DNA of 64,000 nt, from positions 868,001 through 932,000 of the forward strand of contig CAWBME010000006.1 of NCBI GenBank assembly GCA_963789825.1. Direction: 5' to 3'. Below, in pieces: positions 27,173-37,832 of the stretch. Numbering within the stretch: the stretch's first letter is position 1; each line of letters starts with the position of its first letter. The stretch is from PFL42 sp963789825 (lineage in GTDB: Bacteria; Chloroflexota; Anaerolineae; Anaerolineales; E44-bin32). Made by a program: the position numbers and the translations under genes. The notes beneath the pieces were generated by a model. It did no database searches and was not told the origin of the DNA. It saw only the letters and a list, made by a program, of their open reading frames with translations.

Positions 27173-28450
27173 ATGATTCGCAAGCTCTCAACAATCGTGG
27201 CTCTGCTGACCGTGGCCGGCCTGCTGGCCGCCTGCGGCGGCGGGGCACCGGCCGGGGCCGACCAGGTCGAAGTCTTCTCGTGGTGGACGGGCGGCGGTGA
27301 GGCCGCCGGCCTCGACGCCATGATCAAGGTCTTCGCCGCCGAGTACCCGGACACGGAGTTCATCAACGCCGCCGTCGCCGGTGGCGCCGGCACCAACGCC
27401 CGCGCCGTGCTGGCCAGCCGCCTGCAGGCCGGCGATCCGCCCGACTCTTGGCAGGCTCACGCCGGGCAGGAGATCATCGGCACCTACGTGGCCGCTGGTC
27501 AGATCGAGCCCCTCAACAGCCTGTTCGAGGAAGAAGGCTTCGGCAAGGTCATGCCGGCCACGCTGCTGCCCTTGATCTCGAAGGGCGATCAGATCTACTC
27601 GGTGCCGGTGAACATCCACCGCGCCAATGTGATGTGGACCAACCCGGCGCTGCTCGCCGAGCTGGGTGTCACAGGTGCCCGACAACCTGGGACGAGTTCT
27701 TCACCGCCTGCGAGACGATCGAAGCTGCCGGCAAGATCTGCCTGTCGATGGGCGAGCAGTGGACCGCCATGCACCTGATGGAAGTCGTCCTGCTGGGTGA
27801 GCTCGGCCCGGACGCCTACAATGCGCTCTGGGACGGCACGGGTGACTGGGGCAGCGCCGAAGTGACGGCCGCCCTCGAGACCTATGCCGAAGTCCTCAAG
27901 CACGTCAACTCCGACGCCGCCGGCCTGACCTGGCAGGATGCCTCGCAGCTGGTCGCCAACGGCGACGCCGCCTTCAATGTCATGGGCGACTGGTGCGACG
28001 GCTACTTCTCCGGCACGGCCGAGGGCGGCAACCTGGGCCTGGTCCCGGGTGAGGGCTACGGCTGGGCGCCTCCGCCCGGCACCGATGGCACCTTCCAGTT
28101 CCTGAGCGACAGCTTCACCCTGGCCAAGGGCGCTCCGCATGCAGAAGGCGCGCTGGCCTGGCTGAAGACCGCCGGCTCCAAGGCCGGACAGGAAGCCTTC
28201 AACCCCGTCAAGGGCTCGATCTGCGCCCGCACCGACTGCGATCACCACGCTCTTCAATGCGTATCTGCAGACGGCGATGGCCGATTGGGCCTCCGACCGG
28301 GTGGTCGGCAGCCTGACCCACGGCGTGACCGCCAACGACACCTGGAAGAACGAGATCAACACCGCCCTCGGTCTGTTCCTGACCGATGGCGATATGGCCG
28401 CCTTCCAGTCGGCGCTGGTGACCGCCGCCACGACCTACCCCAACAAGTAG
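27173..28450 (+). CDS. sugar ABC transporter substrate-binding lipoprotein, two frameshifts
   Basis: An extracellular binding protein of the CUT1 family. A signal peptide ends in the lipobox LLAAC (Cys about residue 22), followed by a short Gly/Ala linker and VEVFSWWTGGGEAAGLDAM. Frame changes occur near 27675 and 28235. Connected pieces: SVPVNIHRANVMWTNPALL, TTWDEFFTACETIEAAGK, QLVANGDAAFNVMGDWCDG, FLSDSFTLAKGAPHAEGA, and TANDTWKNEINTALGLFL ending at 28450. A strong AAGGAGG ribosome site precedes ATG at 27173. A hairpin after the stop probably raises its level above that of the permeases. Confidence 0.9.
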
Positions 28451-28470
28451 GCGTGAGACAAGCGTAGCAT

Positions 28471-28498
28471 GGAGGGGCGGGCGCAGGTCCGCCCCTCC
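28471..28498 (+). terminator. intercistronic hairpin between binding protein and permeases
   Basis: Perfect 10-bp stem GGAGGGGCGG (28471-28480) and CCGCCCCTCC (28489-28498). No T-run. Such hairpins after binding-protein genes usually stabilise the upstream mRNA or partly terminate. Confidence 0.55.
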
Positions 28499-28564
28499 CG
28501 TTCCACCGGCCCGGGCATAATCGTCTAGAATTCCGGGCAGAGATCCTGGACATCGAGGGAGAGG

Positions 28565-29505
28565 ATGACAGCCACGCCGGTTCCCGTCCGACCGCCGCCC
28601 CCAGCCCGCGCCGCTACGTCAACCGCGATCAGGCTACTGGCGATCCTGGTCGTCCTGCCGTCGATCGTCGCCACGGCGATCTTCGTCTACGGCTTCATCG
28701 CCTGGTCGCTGCGCGTCTCGCTCAGCAACTGGACCGGCCTGATGCCCGACTACTCGTTTGCCGGGCTGCGCCAGTACATTGAGCTCTTCCGGGATGCTCG
28801 CTTCTCGATCGACGTTCGCAACACCGCCATCTTCACCGCCATCTTCCTCACCAGCTGCCTGGCCCTTGGCCTGTTCCTGGCAATCCTGCTGGATCAGAAA
28901 CTCAGGGGCGAGAACTTCTTCCGCAGTGTGTTCCTGTTCCCGATGGCGATCTCCTTCATCGTTACCGGCGTCGTCTGGCGCTGGTTGATGAACTCCGCCA
29001 CCGGCACGCGCATCACCGGCATCAACCTGCTGTTCCAGCAGTTGGGGCTCGACGCCCTGATCAGCCGCTGGCATCTGACCGATCCGTCCATGGGGGATCG
29101 CCTTCGTGGCGGTCCCGGCGGTCTGGCAAATGGCTGGCTTCACCATGGCCCTGTACCTGGGAGGTTTGCGGGCGATCTCCGAAGACCTACGCGAGGCGGC
29201 CCGCGTCGACGGCGCCAGCGAGTTCCAGATGTACCGCTATGTCATCATGCCGCTGCTCAATCCGGTCACCTTGAGCGCAGTGATCATCCTGGGACACATC
29301 TCGCTCAAGATCTTCGACCTGATCGTCGCCATCAGCCAGAACAACATCGCCCTGGATGTTCCCGGCGTCTACATGTGGCGGACGACCTTCGACGGGAACA
29401 ACTACGGCCGAGGCGCCGCCATCGGGATCATCATGCTGTCTGACGGTGGCCGTCCTGATCATTCCCTATCTGGTCTACAGCATGCGGTCGGAGGAGGAGG
29501 CATGA
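28565..29505 (+). CDS. sugar ABC transporter permease (MalF-type), two frameshifts
   Basis: First inner-membrane subunit of the importer. Hydrophobic segments: LLAILVVLPSIVATAIFVYG, AIFTAIFLTSCLALGLFLAI, SVFLFPMAISFIVTGVVWRW. After a shift near 29095 come VWQMAGFTMALYLGGL and the EAA loop (LREAARVDGASEFQMYRYV), then VTLSAVIILGHISLKIFDL. After a shift near 29435 the last helix is LTVAVLIIPYLVYSM. The stop overlaps the ATG of the second permease. Corrected length is about 313 residues, normal for the family. Confidence 0.88.
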
Positions 29506-30332
29506 ATCCTCGGATGACCCGGCGGCTCACTCGTCCCTTGTTGTACCTGATGCTGGTCTTCATGGCGGCCTTCTTCCTGATGCCGGTCTACCTGCTGCTG
29601 ATCACCGGTCTGAAGAGCTTCGCCGAGGTCGACCTGCAGCGGATGTGGGCGCTGCCCAGCGGGATTCACTTCGACAACTTCATCCTGGCCTTCGACAAGC
29701 TGGCTCCGCATTTGTGGAACAGCATGCGGCTGGTCATTCCCGCCGCCATCATTTCATCGATCGTTGGCTCGCTCAACGGCTATGTCTTCTCCAAGTGGAA
29801 GTTCAAATACTCGGATGTCATCTTCACCTTCCTGCTCTTCGGGATGTTCATCCCCTACCAGGCCATCCTGATCCCGCTGGTGCTATTCATGGAGAACCTC
29901 GGCCTGCGCGGTTCGATCAGCGGCCTGGTCCTGGTGCACGTGATTTACGGGATCGCCATCACGACTCTGATCTTCCGCAACTACTACGCCGGCGTGCCGA
30001 CCGAGGTGCTGGAGGCCGGGCGCATCGACGGCGCGGGGTTCGTCGGGCTCTATCGCCATGTGGTCTTCCCGCTCTCGATCCCGGCATTCGTGGTTGTGCT
30101 GATCTGGCAGTTCACCCAGGCCTACAACGACTTCCTGTTCGCCGTGGTGCTCACCGGCAATCGCACCTGGCCGGTGACGGTCGCCTTGAACAACATGGCC
30201 GGCAGCCAGATCGTGCAGTGGAACGTGCAGATGGCCGGCGCGCTGCTGACGGCGCTGCCGACGCTGCTGATCTACATCTTCCTGGGTCGCTACTTCTCGC
30301 GCGGGCTGATGGCGGGGGCGTTGAAGGGATAA
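29502..30332 (+). CDS. sugar ABC transporter permease (MalG-type)
   Basis: Second permease, 276 residues, intact. Six membrane helices, beginning with LLYLMLVFMAAFFLMPVYLL, and the ATPase-contacting EAA loop EVLEAGRIDGAGFVGLYRHV. Start ATG overlaps the previous stop. No ATPase gene follows; as in many CUT1 systems, a shared ATPase encoded elsewhere probably energises the importer. Confidence 0.93.
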   Translation: MNPRMTRRLTRPLLYLMLVFMAAFFLMPVYLLLITGLKSFAEVDLQRMWALPSGIHFDNFILAFDKLAPHLWNSMRLVIPAAIISSIVGSLNGYVFSKWKFKYSDVIFTFLLFGMFIPYQAILIPLVLFMENLGLRGSISGLVLVHVIYGIAITTLIFRNYYAGVPTEVLEAGRIDGAGFVGLYRHVVFPLSIPAFVVVLIWQFTQAYNDFLFAVVLTGNRTWPVTVALNNMAGSQIVQWNVQMAGALLTALPTLLIYIFLGRYFSRGLMAGALKG

Positions 30333-30388
30333 CTCACCTCCGGGTGGCGGGCTCAAATCGGCTCAGGCCGCCGCCCGAAGCAGATTTC

Positions 30389-30416
30389 TTGACACCCCCG
30401 GCTTTCACGGTATCCT
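30389..30416 (+). promoter_or_regulatory. promoter of the tRNA-Gly/tRNA-Cys pair
   Basis: -35 TTGACA (30389-30394), 16-base spacer, -10 TATCCT (30411-30416), 13 bases before tRNA-Gly. Confidence 0.7.
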
Positions 30417-30429
30417 CCGGCGTGCACTG

Positions 30430-30501
<72 letters not shown>

Positions 30502-30510
30502 CTGGTAGGG

Positions 30511-30586
30511 TCAGCGTTCAGCGCTCAGCGATCAGCCAGAACCCCCGTGCTCGGTCTCGCTGAGGGCTGATAGCTGATCGCTGACA
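30511..30586. repeat. hairpin built of inverted heptanucleotide repeats
   Basis: Four tandem 7-mers TCAGCNN (TCAGCGT, TCAGCGC, TCAGCGA, TCAGCCA; 30511-30538) face four 7-mers GCTGANN (GCTGAGG, GCTGATA, GCTGATC, GCTGACA; 30559-30586) across a 20-base loop. The arms pair five of every seven positions. It lies between two tRNA genes. Confidence 0.8.
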
Positions 30587-30596
30587 GCTTCTCTTC

Positions 30597-30667
30597 GGCG
30601 ACGTGGCCAAGTGGTAAGGCAAGGGTCTGCAAAACCCTGATCATGGGTTCAAATCCCATCGTCGCCT
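30597..30667 (+). tRNA. tRNA-Cys (GCA)
   Basis: Acceptor GGCGACG/CGTCGCC, D arm GGCCAAGTGGTAAGGC, anticodon stem AGGGT/ACCCT with loop CTGCAAA (anticodon GCA), T arm GGGTTCAAATCCC. No CCA encoded. Parts of this gene recur at 30770-30789 and 38170-38304. Confidence 0.96.
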
Positions 30668-30769
30668 CTACACCTGGGGCAGGCGTGATCGCCGATTCGG
30701 TCATGGTGGCGCGGGAATACCGAGGCCGAGCCGAGGGGTCGCGCAGCACTCCGTAGCAGAGCGTAGGAG

Positions 30770-30789
30770 CAAATCCCGCGTCGCCTCTA
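30770..30789 (+). repeat. partial copy of the tRNA-Cys 3' end
   Basis: The 20 bases CAAATCCCGCGTCGCCTCTA match the tRNA-Cys 3' end at 30650-30670 except for one missing base and one substitution. The copy is 120 bases downstream of the tRNA. The rest of 30,668-31,055 has no recognised gene. Duplicated tRNA 3' ends are a common trace of integration. Confidence 0.6.
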
Positions 30790-31055
30790 GGCAACACGAA
30801 GCAACGCCAGGCAACGCCGGATATACCTTTGGGCCTGCCTCGCGTGGCACGCACGGTTGAATTCAGTCAACCGCGGTTCACGCTGTCGACTGCCCCTTAG
30901 GTCAATCAAACGGGCTTCGCCGGGACAAATTCAAGATGCCATCTGAGGCCTGGCCGAACGGTCGGAGTGTCTGGTGTTCTCCAGGATCCATCTCGCATCC
31001 TCAGATCTTCCCCCGATCCTGGATACGTGGCGGGTTGCGATCTACAATTAGACCC

Positions 31056-33803
31056 GTGCCCACGCCAATTTTGGCCACCAAACTCTATATCCCCCCGCCC
31101 CGGCCCAACATTGTCCTCCGCCCCCGCCTGATCGAGCGGCTGAACGAGGGCTCTCTGCGGGCCGCAAACTGACCCTCATCTCTGCCTCCGCCGGTTTTGG
31201 CAAAACCACGCTGGTCAGCGAATGGGTCGCGGTTGCGAGCGACCGGTCGCCTGGCTGTCACTGGATGAAGGGGATAACGACCCCACCCGCTTTCTGACTT
31301 ACCTCGTCGCTGCCTTGCAGACGCTTGCGGCGAATATTGGAGCAGGGGTGTTGGGTGTGCTCCAATCCCCTCAGCCACCGCCAACCGAATCGATTCTGAC
31401 AGCCCTGCTCAATGAAATCACCACCATCCCGGACAATTTCATCCTTGTCCTGGACGACTACCACGTGATTGATTCCAAACCGGTTGACGAAGCCCTCACC
31501 TTTCTGCTCGAGCACCTGCCGCCGCAGATGCACCTGGTCATCACCACCCGTGAGGATCCACATCTGCCCCTGGCCCGGTTACGCGCCCGGGGCCAATTGA
31601 CCGAGCTGCGCGCCGCCGACTTGCGTTTTACCCCCGCCGAAGCCGCCGAGTTTCTCAACCAGGTGATGGGCCTGAACCTCTCGGCGGAAGACATCGCCGC
31701 GCTGGAAACCCGCACCGAAGGCTGGATTGCCGGCCTGCAATTGGCCGCGCTTTCAATGCAGGGACATCAAGGACACCGCCAGCTTCATCAAGTCTTTCAC
31801 CGGCAGCCACCATTTCGTGCTGGACTATCTGATGGAAGAAGTCCTGCAACAGCAGTCCGAAAGCATCCAGACCTTCCTGCTGCGCACATCCATCCTTGAC
31901 CGCCTGTGCGGCCCGCTGTGTGATGCCGTTCTCTGGACTCCTTCTGCTTCCGGGCAGGAAACCCTGGAATATCTCGAACGCGCCAACCTGTTCATCGTCC
32001 CGCTGGATAACGAGCGGCATTGGTATCGCTATCACCATCTCTTTGCCGATGTTCTTCGCATGCACTTGATGGCGGAGCAACCTGATCAGGTATCTGCCCT
32101 GCACCGGCGCGCGAGCGAGTGGTACGAGCACAATGGTTCGACGGACAATGCGATCCGCCACGCGCTGGCCGCCGAGGATTTCGCGCGAGCCGCGGACCTG
32201 ATCGAGCTGGTCATGCCAGCCATGAGCCGCAGTCGACAGTCTGCCACGCTGCTGGGCTGGCTAAAGGCACTACCCGACGAGCTGGTCCGCGCTCAGGCCC
32301 GTGCTCAGCACTGGGTATGCCTTGGTGTCAATGTCTGGCGGCGAGCTCGAGGGCGTGGAGCCCCGGCTGCGGGACGCCGAACGGTGGCTGGACACGACGG
32401 CCGACATGCGCGAGCGACCGGAATCCCCGGCGGCGGGGATGGTCGTCGTGGACGAAGAGGAATTTCGCCGTCTGCCGGGTATGATCGCCCTTATCCGTGC
32501 CGCGCAGGCCCTGGCCCGGGGCGATATGCCCGAGACCGTGAAAAACGCTCGACGGGTGCTCGATCTCGCACCTGAGGACGACCATCTGATGCTCGGTGGG
32601 GCAGCCTCGCAGCTGGGGCTCGCCGCATGGGCGAGCGGGGATCTCGACACCGCCCGCCGGATGACTGCCGATGGCACGGCGAATGTGCGGCTGGCCGGGT
32701 ACATCTCTCCCGCCATCGGCGGCGCCATCGTCCTGGCGGATATACAGATTGCGCAAGGCCGTCTCCACGAGGCAATGACCACCTATGAGCGGGCATTGCA
32801 GTGGGCGACGGAGCCGGGCGCGCCAGTCCTGCGGGGAGCGGCAGATATGTACGTGGGCATGAGCGCCCTTCACCGTGAGCATAACGATCTGAAGACCGCC
32901 ACGCAGCACCTGCTCACAAGCCAGGCTCTGGGTGAGCTTGCCGGGTTACCGCAAAACCCGTATCGCTGGTGCGCGGCGATGGCGCGCATACGGGAGGCCC
33001 AAGGCGATCTGGATGGCGCGCTCGACCTGCTCGACCAGGCCGAGCGCCTGTACGATGGTAACTTTTCCCCGAATGTGCGTCCGATCGCGACGCGGAAGAC
33101 ACGGGTGTGGGTGGCCCAGGGTCGGTTGGGTGAAGCCCTGGGCTGGGCGCGTGAGCAGGGACTGTCCGTTGAAAACGAACTCAGCTACCTGCGCGAGTTC
33201 GATCACATCACCCTGGCCAGGGTGCTCCTGGCCCGCTATCAGAGCGACCGTGCAGACGGCTCCATTTCCGAGGCAGTGGGGCTGTTGGAGCGTCTGCTGA
33301 AAGCAGCGGAAGAAGGCGGGAGGAAGGGAAGTGTGATCGAAATCCTGGTATTGCAGGCGATTGCTTATCACGCGCAAGGTGACCTCCCTGCTGCTCTTTT
33401 GCCTTTGCAGCATGCTCTTGCGTTGGCCGAGCCGGAGGGCTACGTCCGCATGTTCCTTGACGAAGGCTCGAGCATGATGCAACTGCTTCGCGAAGCTTCC
33501 GCGCGCGAAATCATGCCGGACTATACCGACAAGCTGCTGGCAGCATTTGAAGCTGAGAAGCGGAGACAGCGAAGACAAACCTGATCTACCCCCTCTGCCC
33601 AGCCCCTTATCGAGCCATTGAGCCAACGCGAGTTAGAAGTACTGCAGCTCATTGCCCAGGGACTCTCGAATCGTGAGATTGGCGAGCGGCTTTTCCTCGC
33701 CCTGGACACGGTCAAAGGGCACAACCGCAAGATCTTTGACAAACTGCAAGTTCAAAGCCGCACCGAAGCTGTAGCCCGCGCCCGCGAGCTGGGCTTGTTG
33801 TAA
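31056..33803 (+). CDS. MalT/LuxR-type ATP-dependent transcriptional activator, four frameshifts
   Basis: A large STAND-type regulator, about 915 residues when corrected. Start GTG at 31056 (VPTPILATKLYIPPPRPNIV). After a shift near 31160 the Walker A region SASAGFGKTTLVSEW appears, then VAWLSLDEGDNDPTRFLTYL and Walker B FILVLDDYHVI, with ITTREDPHLPLARLRARG. After a shift near 31770 comes ASFIKSFTGSHHFVLDYLM and WYRYHHLFADVLRMHL. After a shift near 32315 a TPR-like helical region begins. After a last shift near 33580, the C-terminal LuxR helix-turn-helix SQRELEVLQLIAQGLSNRE, with DTVKGHNRKIFDKL. First gene of the island-like segment; inducer and targets unknown. Confidence 0.87.
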
Positions 33804-33967
33804 GCGTACTCAGATCTTCCTCAACATTCTCCCCTCAATAACTCAAAAACAACACCTTCAACCAACACTAAAGTGTCTGTTCGATAACACTGTGCTGGCA
33901 GATATATCTCTTGTGCATTGAGCAAGTGGCACAGACTGTTATGACCGGCCACAAAAGGTACAAGGAA

Positions 33968-34358
33968 ATGTCAAACAAACTCGACCCAAAACCGACTCCA
34001 AGTCAACCCGTGGTCTATCAGATCAGGATCAAGGGCCATCTGGATCCTCAATGGACAGACTGGTTTGAGGGCCTGACCATCACGCTGGAAGAGGACGGCG
34101 ATACGCTTTTCACCGGCCCGGTGGTCGATCAGGCCGCGTTGCATGGATTGCTCAAAAAAGTGCGTGATTTGGGAATGCCATTGGTCTCGGTCATCCTGTC
34201 GAACCCGTCTCAGGCAGATCAGCCAGACGTCAAGAGCAAATGGATCAAGCACTTGGAAAGGAGGTTTGCCTTGATACATCTAGCCCACAGTGGAACGTCG
34301 CAAGTCATCCAGGTCCATTCAATGAAACTCATCCACATCGTTCAAGAAAGGAGAAGAA
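33968..34358 (+). CDS. small hypothetical protein; true 3' end uncertain
   Basis: ATG at 33968 follows AAGGA. The first 85 residues look like a compact soluble protein: VVYQIRIKGHLDPQWTDWFE, TITLEEDGDTLFTGP, ALHGLLKKVRDLGMPLVSV. The stop expected after about 95 residues is absent, and the frame continues through the intergenic sequence into the next gene, so an indel has probably hidden the end near 34240. I do not know a function. Base composition is richer in A/T than the neighbouring chromosome. Confidence 0.55.
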
Positions 34359-35059
34359 ATGAACACAAACAAATCGACCACCGGAATAGATCCGAAGTAA
34401 CTTTCATTTCGAAAGATTGCGGTCATTACAGGTGTGATTTCATCATTGCGACCGTCGCAGGTCTCGTGGCTACGGCGCTCACACCTGTTCTGACTGGTAC
34501 GGACTACCTCACTCGGTTCTCCGCACATGCGAACCAGGTGGCCGCAGGAGCGCTGCTCTATCTCATCGTCCGCTTCGCAAGTGCCGGCATAGCCGTCGTG
34601 ATGTATCCGGTCTTGAAGAAGTGGAATGCAGGTCTGGCCCTTGGATCTGTCGTCTTCAGGACCCTTGAGGCGGCCTTTTACATGGTCGGTCTCGTGTGCC
34701 TGCTGTCCCTGCTGACACTCGGCCAGCAGTTCACGTCAGCGGTCGCTGCCGATCGTGCCTCGCTTCAGGCTATCGGCAATTCGTTGGTGAGCGTACACGA
34801 CCACGCCGCGCTGGTGGCGGTGTTCGCCTTCTGCCTGGGTGCATTTATGTACTACTACCTGTTCTTCCAATCACGGCTCATTCCCCGATGGCTGTCGGGC
34901 TTCGGTATCGTCGCGATCATCCTGATGATGGCGGCTTGCGTGTTGGCCTTGTTCAGCGGCAACCGTATTACCAGCTACATTCCCCTGGTGTTTCCCATTT
35001 TCTTGCAGGAAATGGTTCTGGCGGTTTGGCTGATCGTTAAGGATTCAATCCGTCTGTAA
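34359..35059 (+). CDS. DUF4386-family membrane protein, frameshifts near the 5' end
   Basis: ATG at 34359 follows AAAGGAG. After two early frame changes (34395-34440) the sequence reads TFISK, IAVITGVI, then FIIATVAGLVATALTPVL, and continues with five to six more membrane helices: GALLYLIVRFASAGIAVVMY, FYMVGLVCLLSLLTLG, LVAVFAFCLGAFMYYYLF, GFGIVAIILMMAACVLALF, FLQEMVLAVWLIV. The middle segment SAHANQVAAGALLYL is typical of DUF4386. Function of the family is unknown. A hairpin follows. Confidence 0.75.
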
Positions 35060-35129
35060 TCGCTTCCAAGTTTGGGAAAACGGAAACGAACGAGCTTTTG
35101 AGCGCGGCATAGATATGGATATGGGGTGA

Positions 35130-35150
35130 GGGAGGGCTGAAGGCCCTCCC
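35130..35150 (+). terminator. hairpin after the DUF4386 gene
   Basis: Perfect 8-bp stem GGGAGGGC (35130-35137) and GCCCTCCC (35143-35150) with a five-base loop, no T-run. Confidence 0.5.
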
Positions 35151-35236
35151 TGAAACCCTCCCCGCTCAGCCCCATGGAAATGCTCGTGGAATAGACCTTA
35201 GAAAGCGGACACAACACATCACAAGGAGAATGCAAG

Positions 35237-35717
35237 ATGCCAAGAAGAGGTTCGACCATCCTCTCAAAGAAGCTGTACAAGCTAACTATTGGGGGCGGAG
35301 TGGCATTCTGGGCAGCTAACTTCGCAATTTCCCGGACTCCCATCGCCGCGGAGTATAGAGCTGCTCTTTCAATTTCCTATCTTCCAATGCTTGTTGAGTC
35401 CTTGGTTGGTGGTCTGATTATCGGATTCTGCGTCAGCTATTTCTTGCTTCGTTTCTTTGACAAGATCCCAACAAAGACTCCAATCCTAAAGTCCGTAGTA
35501 CTAAGCTTGATCGTCCTAGTCATTGTCACAATCCTACTCCAAGGTCCCGCAAGCTCGCTCACGACCAGCGATGACCTGCGCTACTTCCTCATCGGCACAG
35601 TGTTCAACGTGCTGAGGATTTCCCGCTCTTGGAATAGCTATTGGCTATCTATACGCACGGCTGTACAAAGGATTCGAACCATCCGCAATTGCTTCCAAGT
35701 CCGCCCAAGCGGAATAG
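35237..35717 (+). CDS. hypothetical four-helix membrane protein, paralogue A, one frameshift
   Basis: About 160 residues when corrected. ATG follows AAGGAG. Membrane segments near residues 15-30, 48-72, 82-100 and 118-140: LTIGGGVAFWAANFAI, VESLVGGLIIGFCVSYFLL, SVVLSLIVLVIVTILL, and ALGIAIGYLYARLY after a one-base correction near 35622-35628. The stop is at 35715-35717. It is about half identical along its length to the next gene (EYRAALSISYLPM, GGLIIGxCVSY, LLRFFDK shared), so the two arose by tandem duplication. No family recognised; composition is AT-rich for this genome. Confidence 0.7.
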
Positions 35718-35727
35718 ACAGACAACC

Positions 35728-36183
35728 ATGGAAGCCCAGGCCGCAGATCGAACCAAGCGACAGACGTCACACAAGTTCTACAAGGAACTGTGCTGGTTGA
35801 CTGGAGCGGGAGGCGCAGCCTTCTGGATAACTGACTTCGCGATCTCAGTGTCTCCCATCGCTTCAGAGTATAGAGCCGCCTTCTCGATTTCCTATCTGCC
35901 AATGGCTCTTGTTGGAGCCCTGGTTGGCGGACTGATTATTGGGTGCTGCGTCAGCTATTCCTTGCTTCGCTTCTTTGACAAGCTCCCAGCGAAGACACCA
36001 ATTCCAAAGGCCTTGATCCTTAGCTTTGTTGCCTTAGTCCTTATCGAAGTCCTTTCAACTGTCATCAATCCGAGCAATGCTTCTGTCTACCTCTTGCTCG
36101 ACACAGGAATGAACGTTCCAAGGTTCCTCGCTCTTGGACTAGTCATCGGCCACCTATACGATAGGCTCAATGGAGGCACGTGA
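35728..36183 (+). CDS. hypothetical four-helix membrane protein, paralogue B
   Basis: 151 residues in one intact frame, ten bases after paralogue A. Shared landmarks: AAFWITDFAISVSPIASEYR, SISYLPMALVGALVGGLIIG, LLRFFDKLPAKTPIPKAL, FLALGLVIGHLYDRL. Function unknown. The intact copy supports the reading of paralogue A as a sequencing frameshift. Confidence 0.72.
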   Translation: MEAQAADRTKRQTSHKFYKELCWLTGAGGAAFWITDFAISVSPIASEYRAAFSISYLPMALVGALVGGLIIGCCVSYSLLRFFDKLPAKTPIPKALILSFVALVLIEVLSTVINPSNASVYLLLDTGMNVPRFLALGLVIGHLYDRLNGGT

Positions 36184-36185
36184 TA

Positions 36186-37190
36186 TTGAAAGCGATTGTA
36201 TGCACGAGATACGGACCGCCGGCAGTTCTTCAGCTCAAAGAGGTGGCACAACCTGCTCCTGACAATGATGACGTACTGATCAAGCTTCATGCGGCATCCG
36301 TAAACGCGCGTGACTGGCGTTGATGAGAGCAAGTCCGCTCTTCATCCGCCTGGTGCCGGGAGGCTTTCCGCGACCCAAGAACAAGATACTCGGGGCTGAT
36401 TTGGCCGGGCGGGTCGAGACGATCGGCAGTAGCGTCAAGCAGTTCAAGCCAGGCGATGAGGTGTTTGGGTACTTACCTGGTGCAACCGGTCGTGGCACTT
36501 TCGCCGAGTATGTCTGTGCCGACGAGAATGCAATCACGCGGAAGCCGGCCAATCTATCGTTTGAGCAGGCCGCGGCTGTACCGTTGGCGGCGATCACTGC
36601 CCTGCAGGGCCTGCGCGACAACGGAAACATCCAGCCCGGGCAGAAGGTGTTGATCCAAGGAGCTTCGGGTGGCGTGGGGACGTTCGCGGTGCAGATCGCC
36701 AAAACCTTGGGGGCTGAAGTCACCGGAGTGTGCAGCACGAGGAATCTGGACATGGTGCGGTCACTTGGGGCAGACGATGTCATCGACTACAGGAAGGAAG
36801 ACTTCACCCGAAATGGACGGCGTTATGACTTGATTCTTGCAGTGAACGGTTACCATCCGATTTCGGACTATCTGCGGGTCCTGACTCCTGGGGGAGTCTA
36901 CATCGTCTCCGGAGGTTCGATGCGTCAGCTATTCCAGGCTGCAGTCCAGGCACGGCGAAGTCCCAGGGTCGGGAGCCCAAAGACATGTGTCGTCTCGCCT
37001 GGTGCACAAACAAGATGATTTGATCTTCCTGAGGGGACACCTGGAATCTGGGCAGGTCAAGCCTGTAGTCGACGGATGTTACCCGCTAAGCAAAGCTCCT
37101 GAAGCTTTCAGGTACTTTGAGAAAGTACATCCCAAGGGAAGAGCCGTCATCACTATGGAAGCGAATCACAAGACACAAGGAGAGAGATGA
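36186..37190 (+). CDS. zinc-independent MDR-family NAD(P)-dependent oxidoreductase, two frameshifts
   Basis: A medium-chain dehydrogenase/quinone-oxidoreductase-type protein. Start TTG at 36186, directly after the previous stop (LKAIVCTRYGPPAVLQL). After a shift near 36320: KILGADLAGRVETIGSSVKQ, FKPGDEVFGYLPG, GTFAEYVCADEN. The nucleotide-binding motif is IQGASGGVGTFAVQIAK, followed by SLGADDVIDYRKEDF. After a shift near 36985: KQDDLIFLRGHLESGQVKPV and PLSKAPEAFRYFEKVHPKG. The structural-zinc cysteine cluster of classical alcohol dehydrogenases is absent. Corrected length is about 334 residues. Substrate unknown. Confidence 0.83.
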
Positions 37191-37832
37191 AAGGATCTCT
37201 GCATTCACAATGTTCTTGATGGCACTGACAGCTTGGTCAGCGCTCCAGGTCCAGACACCTGAACCCACTGCGACGGACATGCCTCTGGAGAATGCGCCAA
37301 ATCCTACTTCGGTTCATTGCATGCAGCATGGGAACAGACTCGAGATTCACACTGCTGCGGATAGCGGGCAATACGGCACCTGTGCATTTCCGGACGGGAG
37401 CACCTGTGACGAGTGGGCGTTTTTCCGGGGAGAGTGTGGCCTCGCAGCACAAGAAAGCCCTACGCCTGCCATGACCGTTGAGGCCACCGCGAGTCCCAGT
37501 GGTGGGGGCCCAGGAGGAAGTGGTGTCTACCCGGAAGAAGACGCATCGGGCGGTTACATGCCGCCAGGTTCTTCGGAAGAAATCGCGGACTGGTGGGGGT
37601 CCTCAAGAGTACACCACCCGGCGCGCAGCATGAGGACTACTTCGAGCGGCAGGACATAGGGCAGATGATTCGCTTCAGCATAGTAGATACAAGGGACCCG
37701 GAGGAACAGGCCCAGATCGAGGCCTTGCGCGACAGCGGTAAGATCGTTCATCTCTTTGGCACACTACTCAGTAATGTGCCTGACTACAACGGCTCGCAGA
37801 TCCTCGTGGACCGCTTCGAGGTAGAAGAGTAA
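37187..37832 (+). CDS. DUF333-domain secreted or lipoprotein-like protein, frameshifts
   Basis: The ATG overlaps the preceding stop. After an early frame change the hydrophobic leader ISAFTMFLMALTAW appears, then a short Thr/Pro linker and a DUF333 domain: NPTSVHCMQHGNRLEIHTA, GQYGTCAFPDGSTCDEWAFF, RGEC, a pattern found in many small exported proteins. A Gly/Ser/Pro linker follows, and after a shift near 37595 a second beta-rich domain (DYFERQDIGQMIRFSIVDTR, IVHLFGTLLSNVPDYNGSQI) ends at 37832. About 213 residues in all. Role unknown. Confidence 0.7.

Noticed and set aside
30511..30586. A CRISPR array
   Set aside because: The units are 7 bases long without spacers and face each other in inverted orientation; no cas gene is present.
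31056..33803. Separate small genes in place of one MalT-like regulator
   Set aside because: The pieces carry successive domains of one STAND regulator in the right order and spacing, so frameshifts are the simpler explanation.
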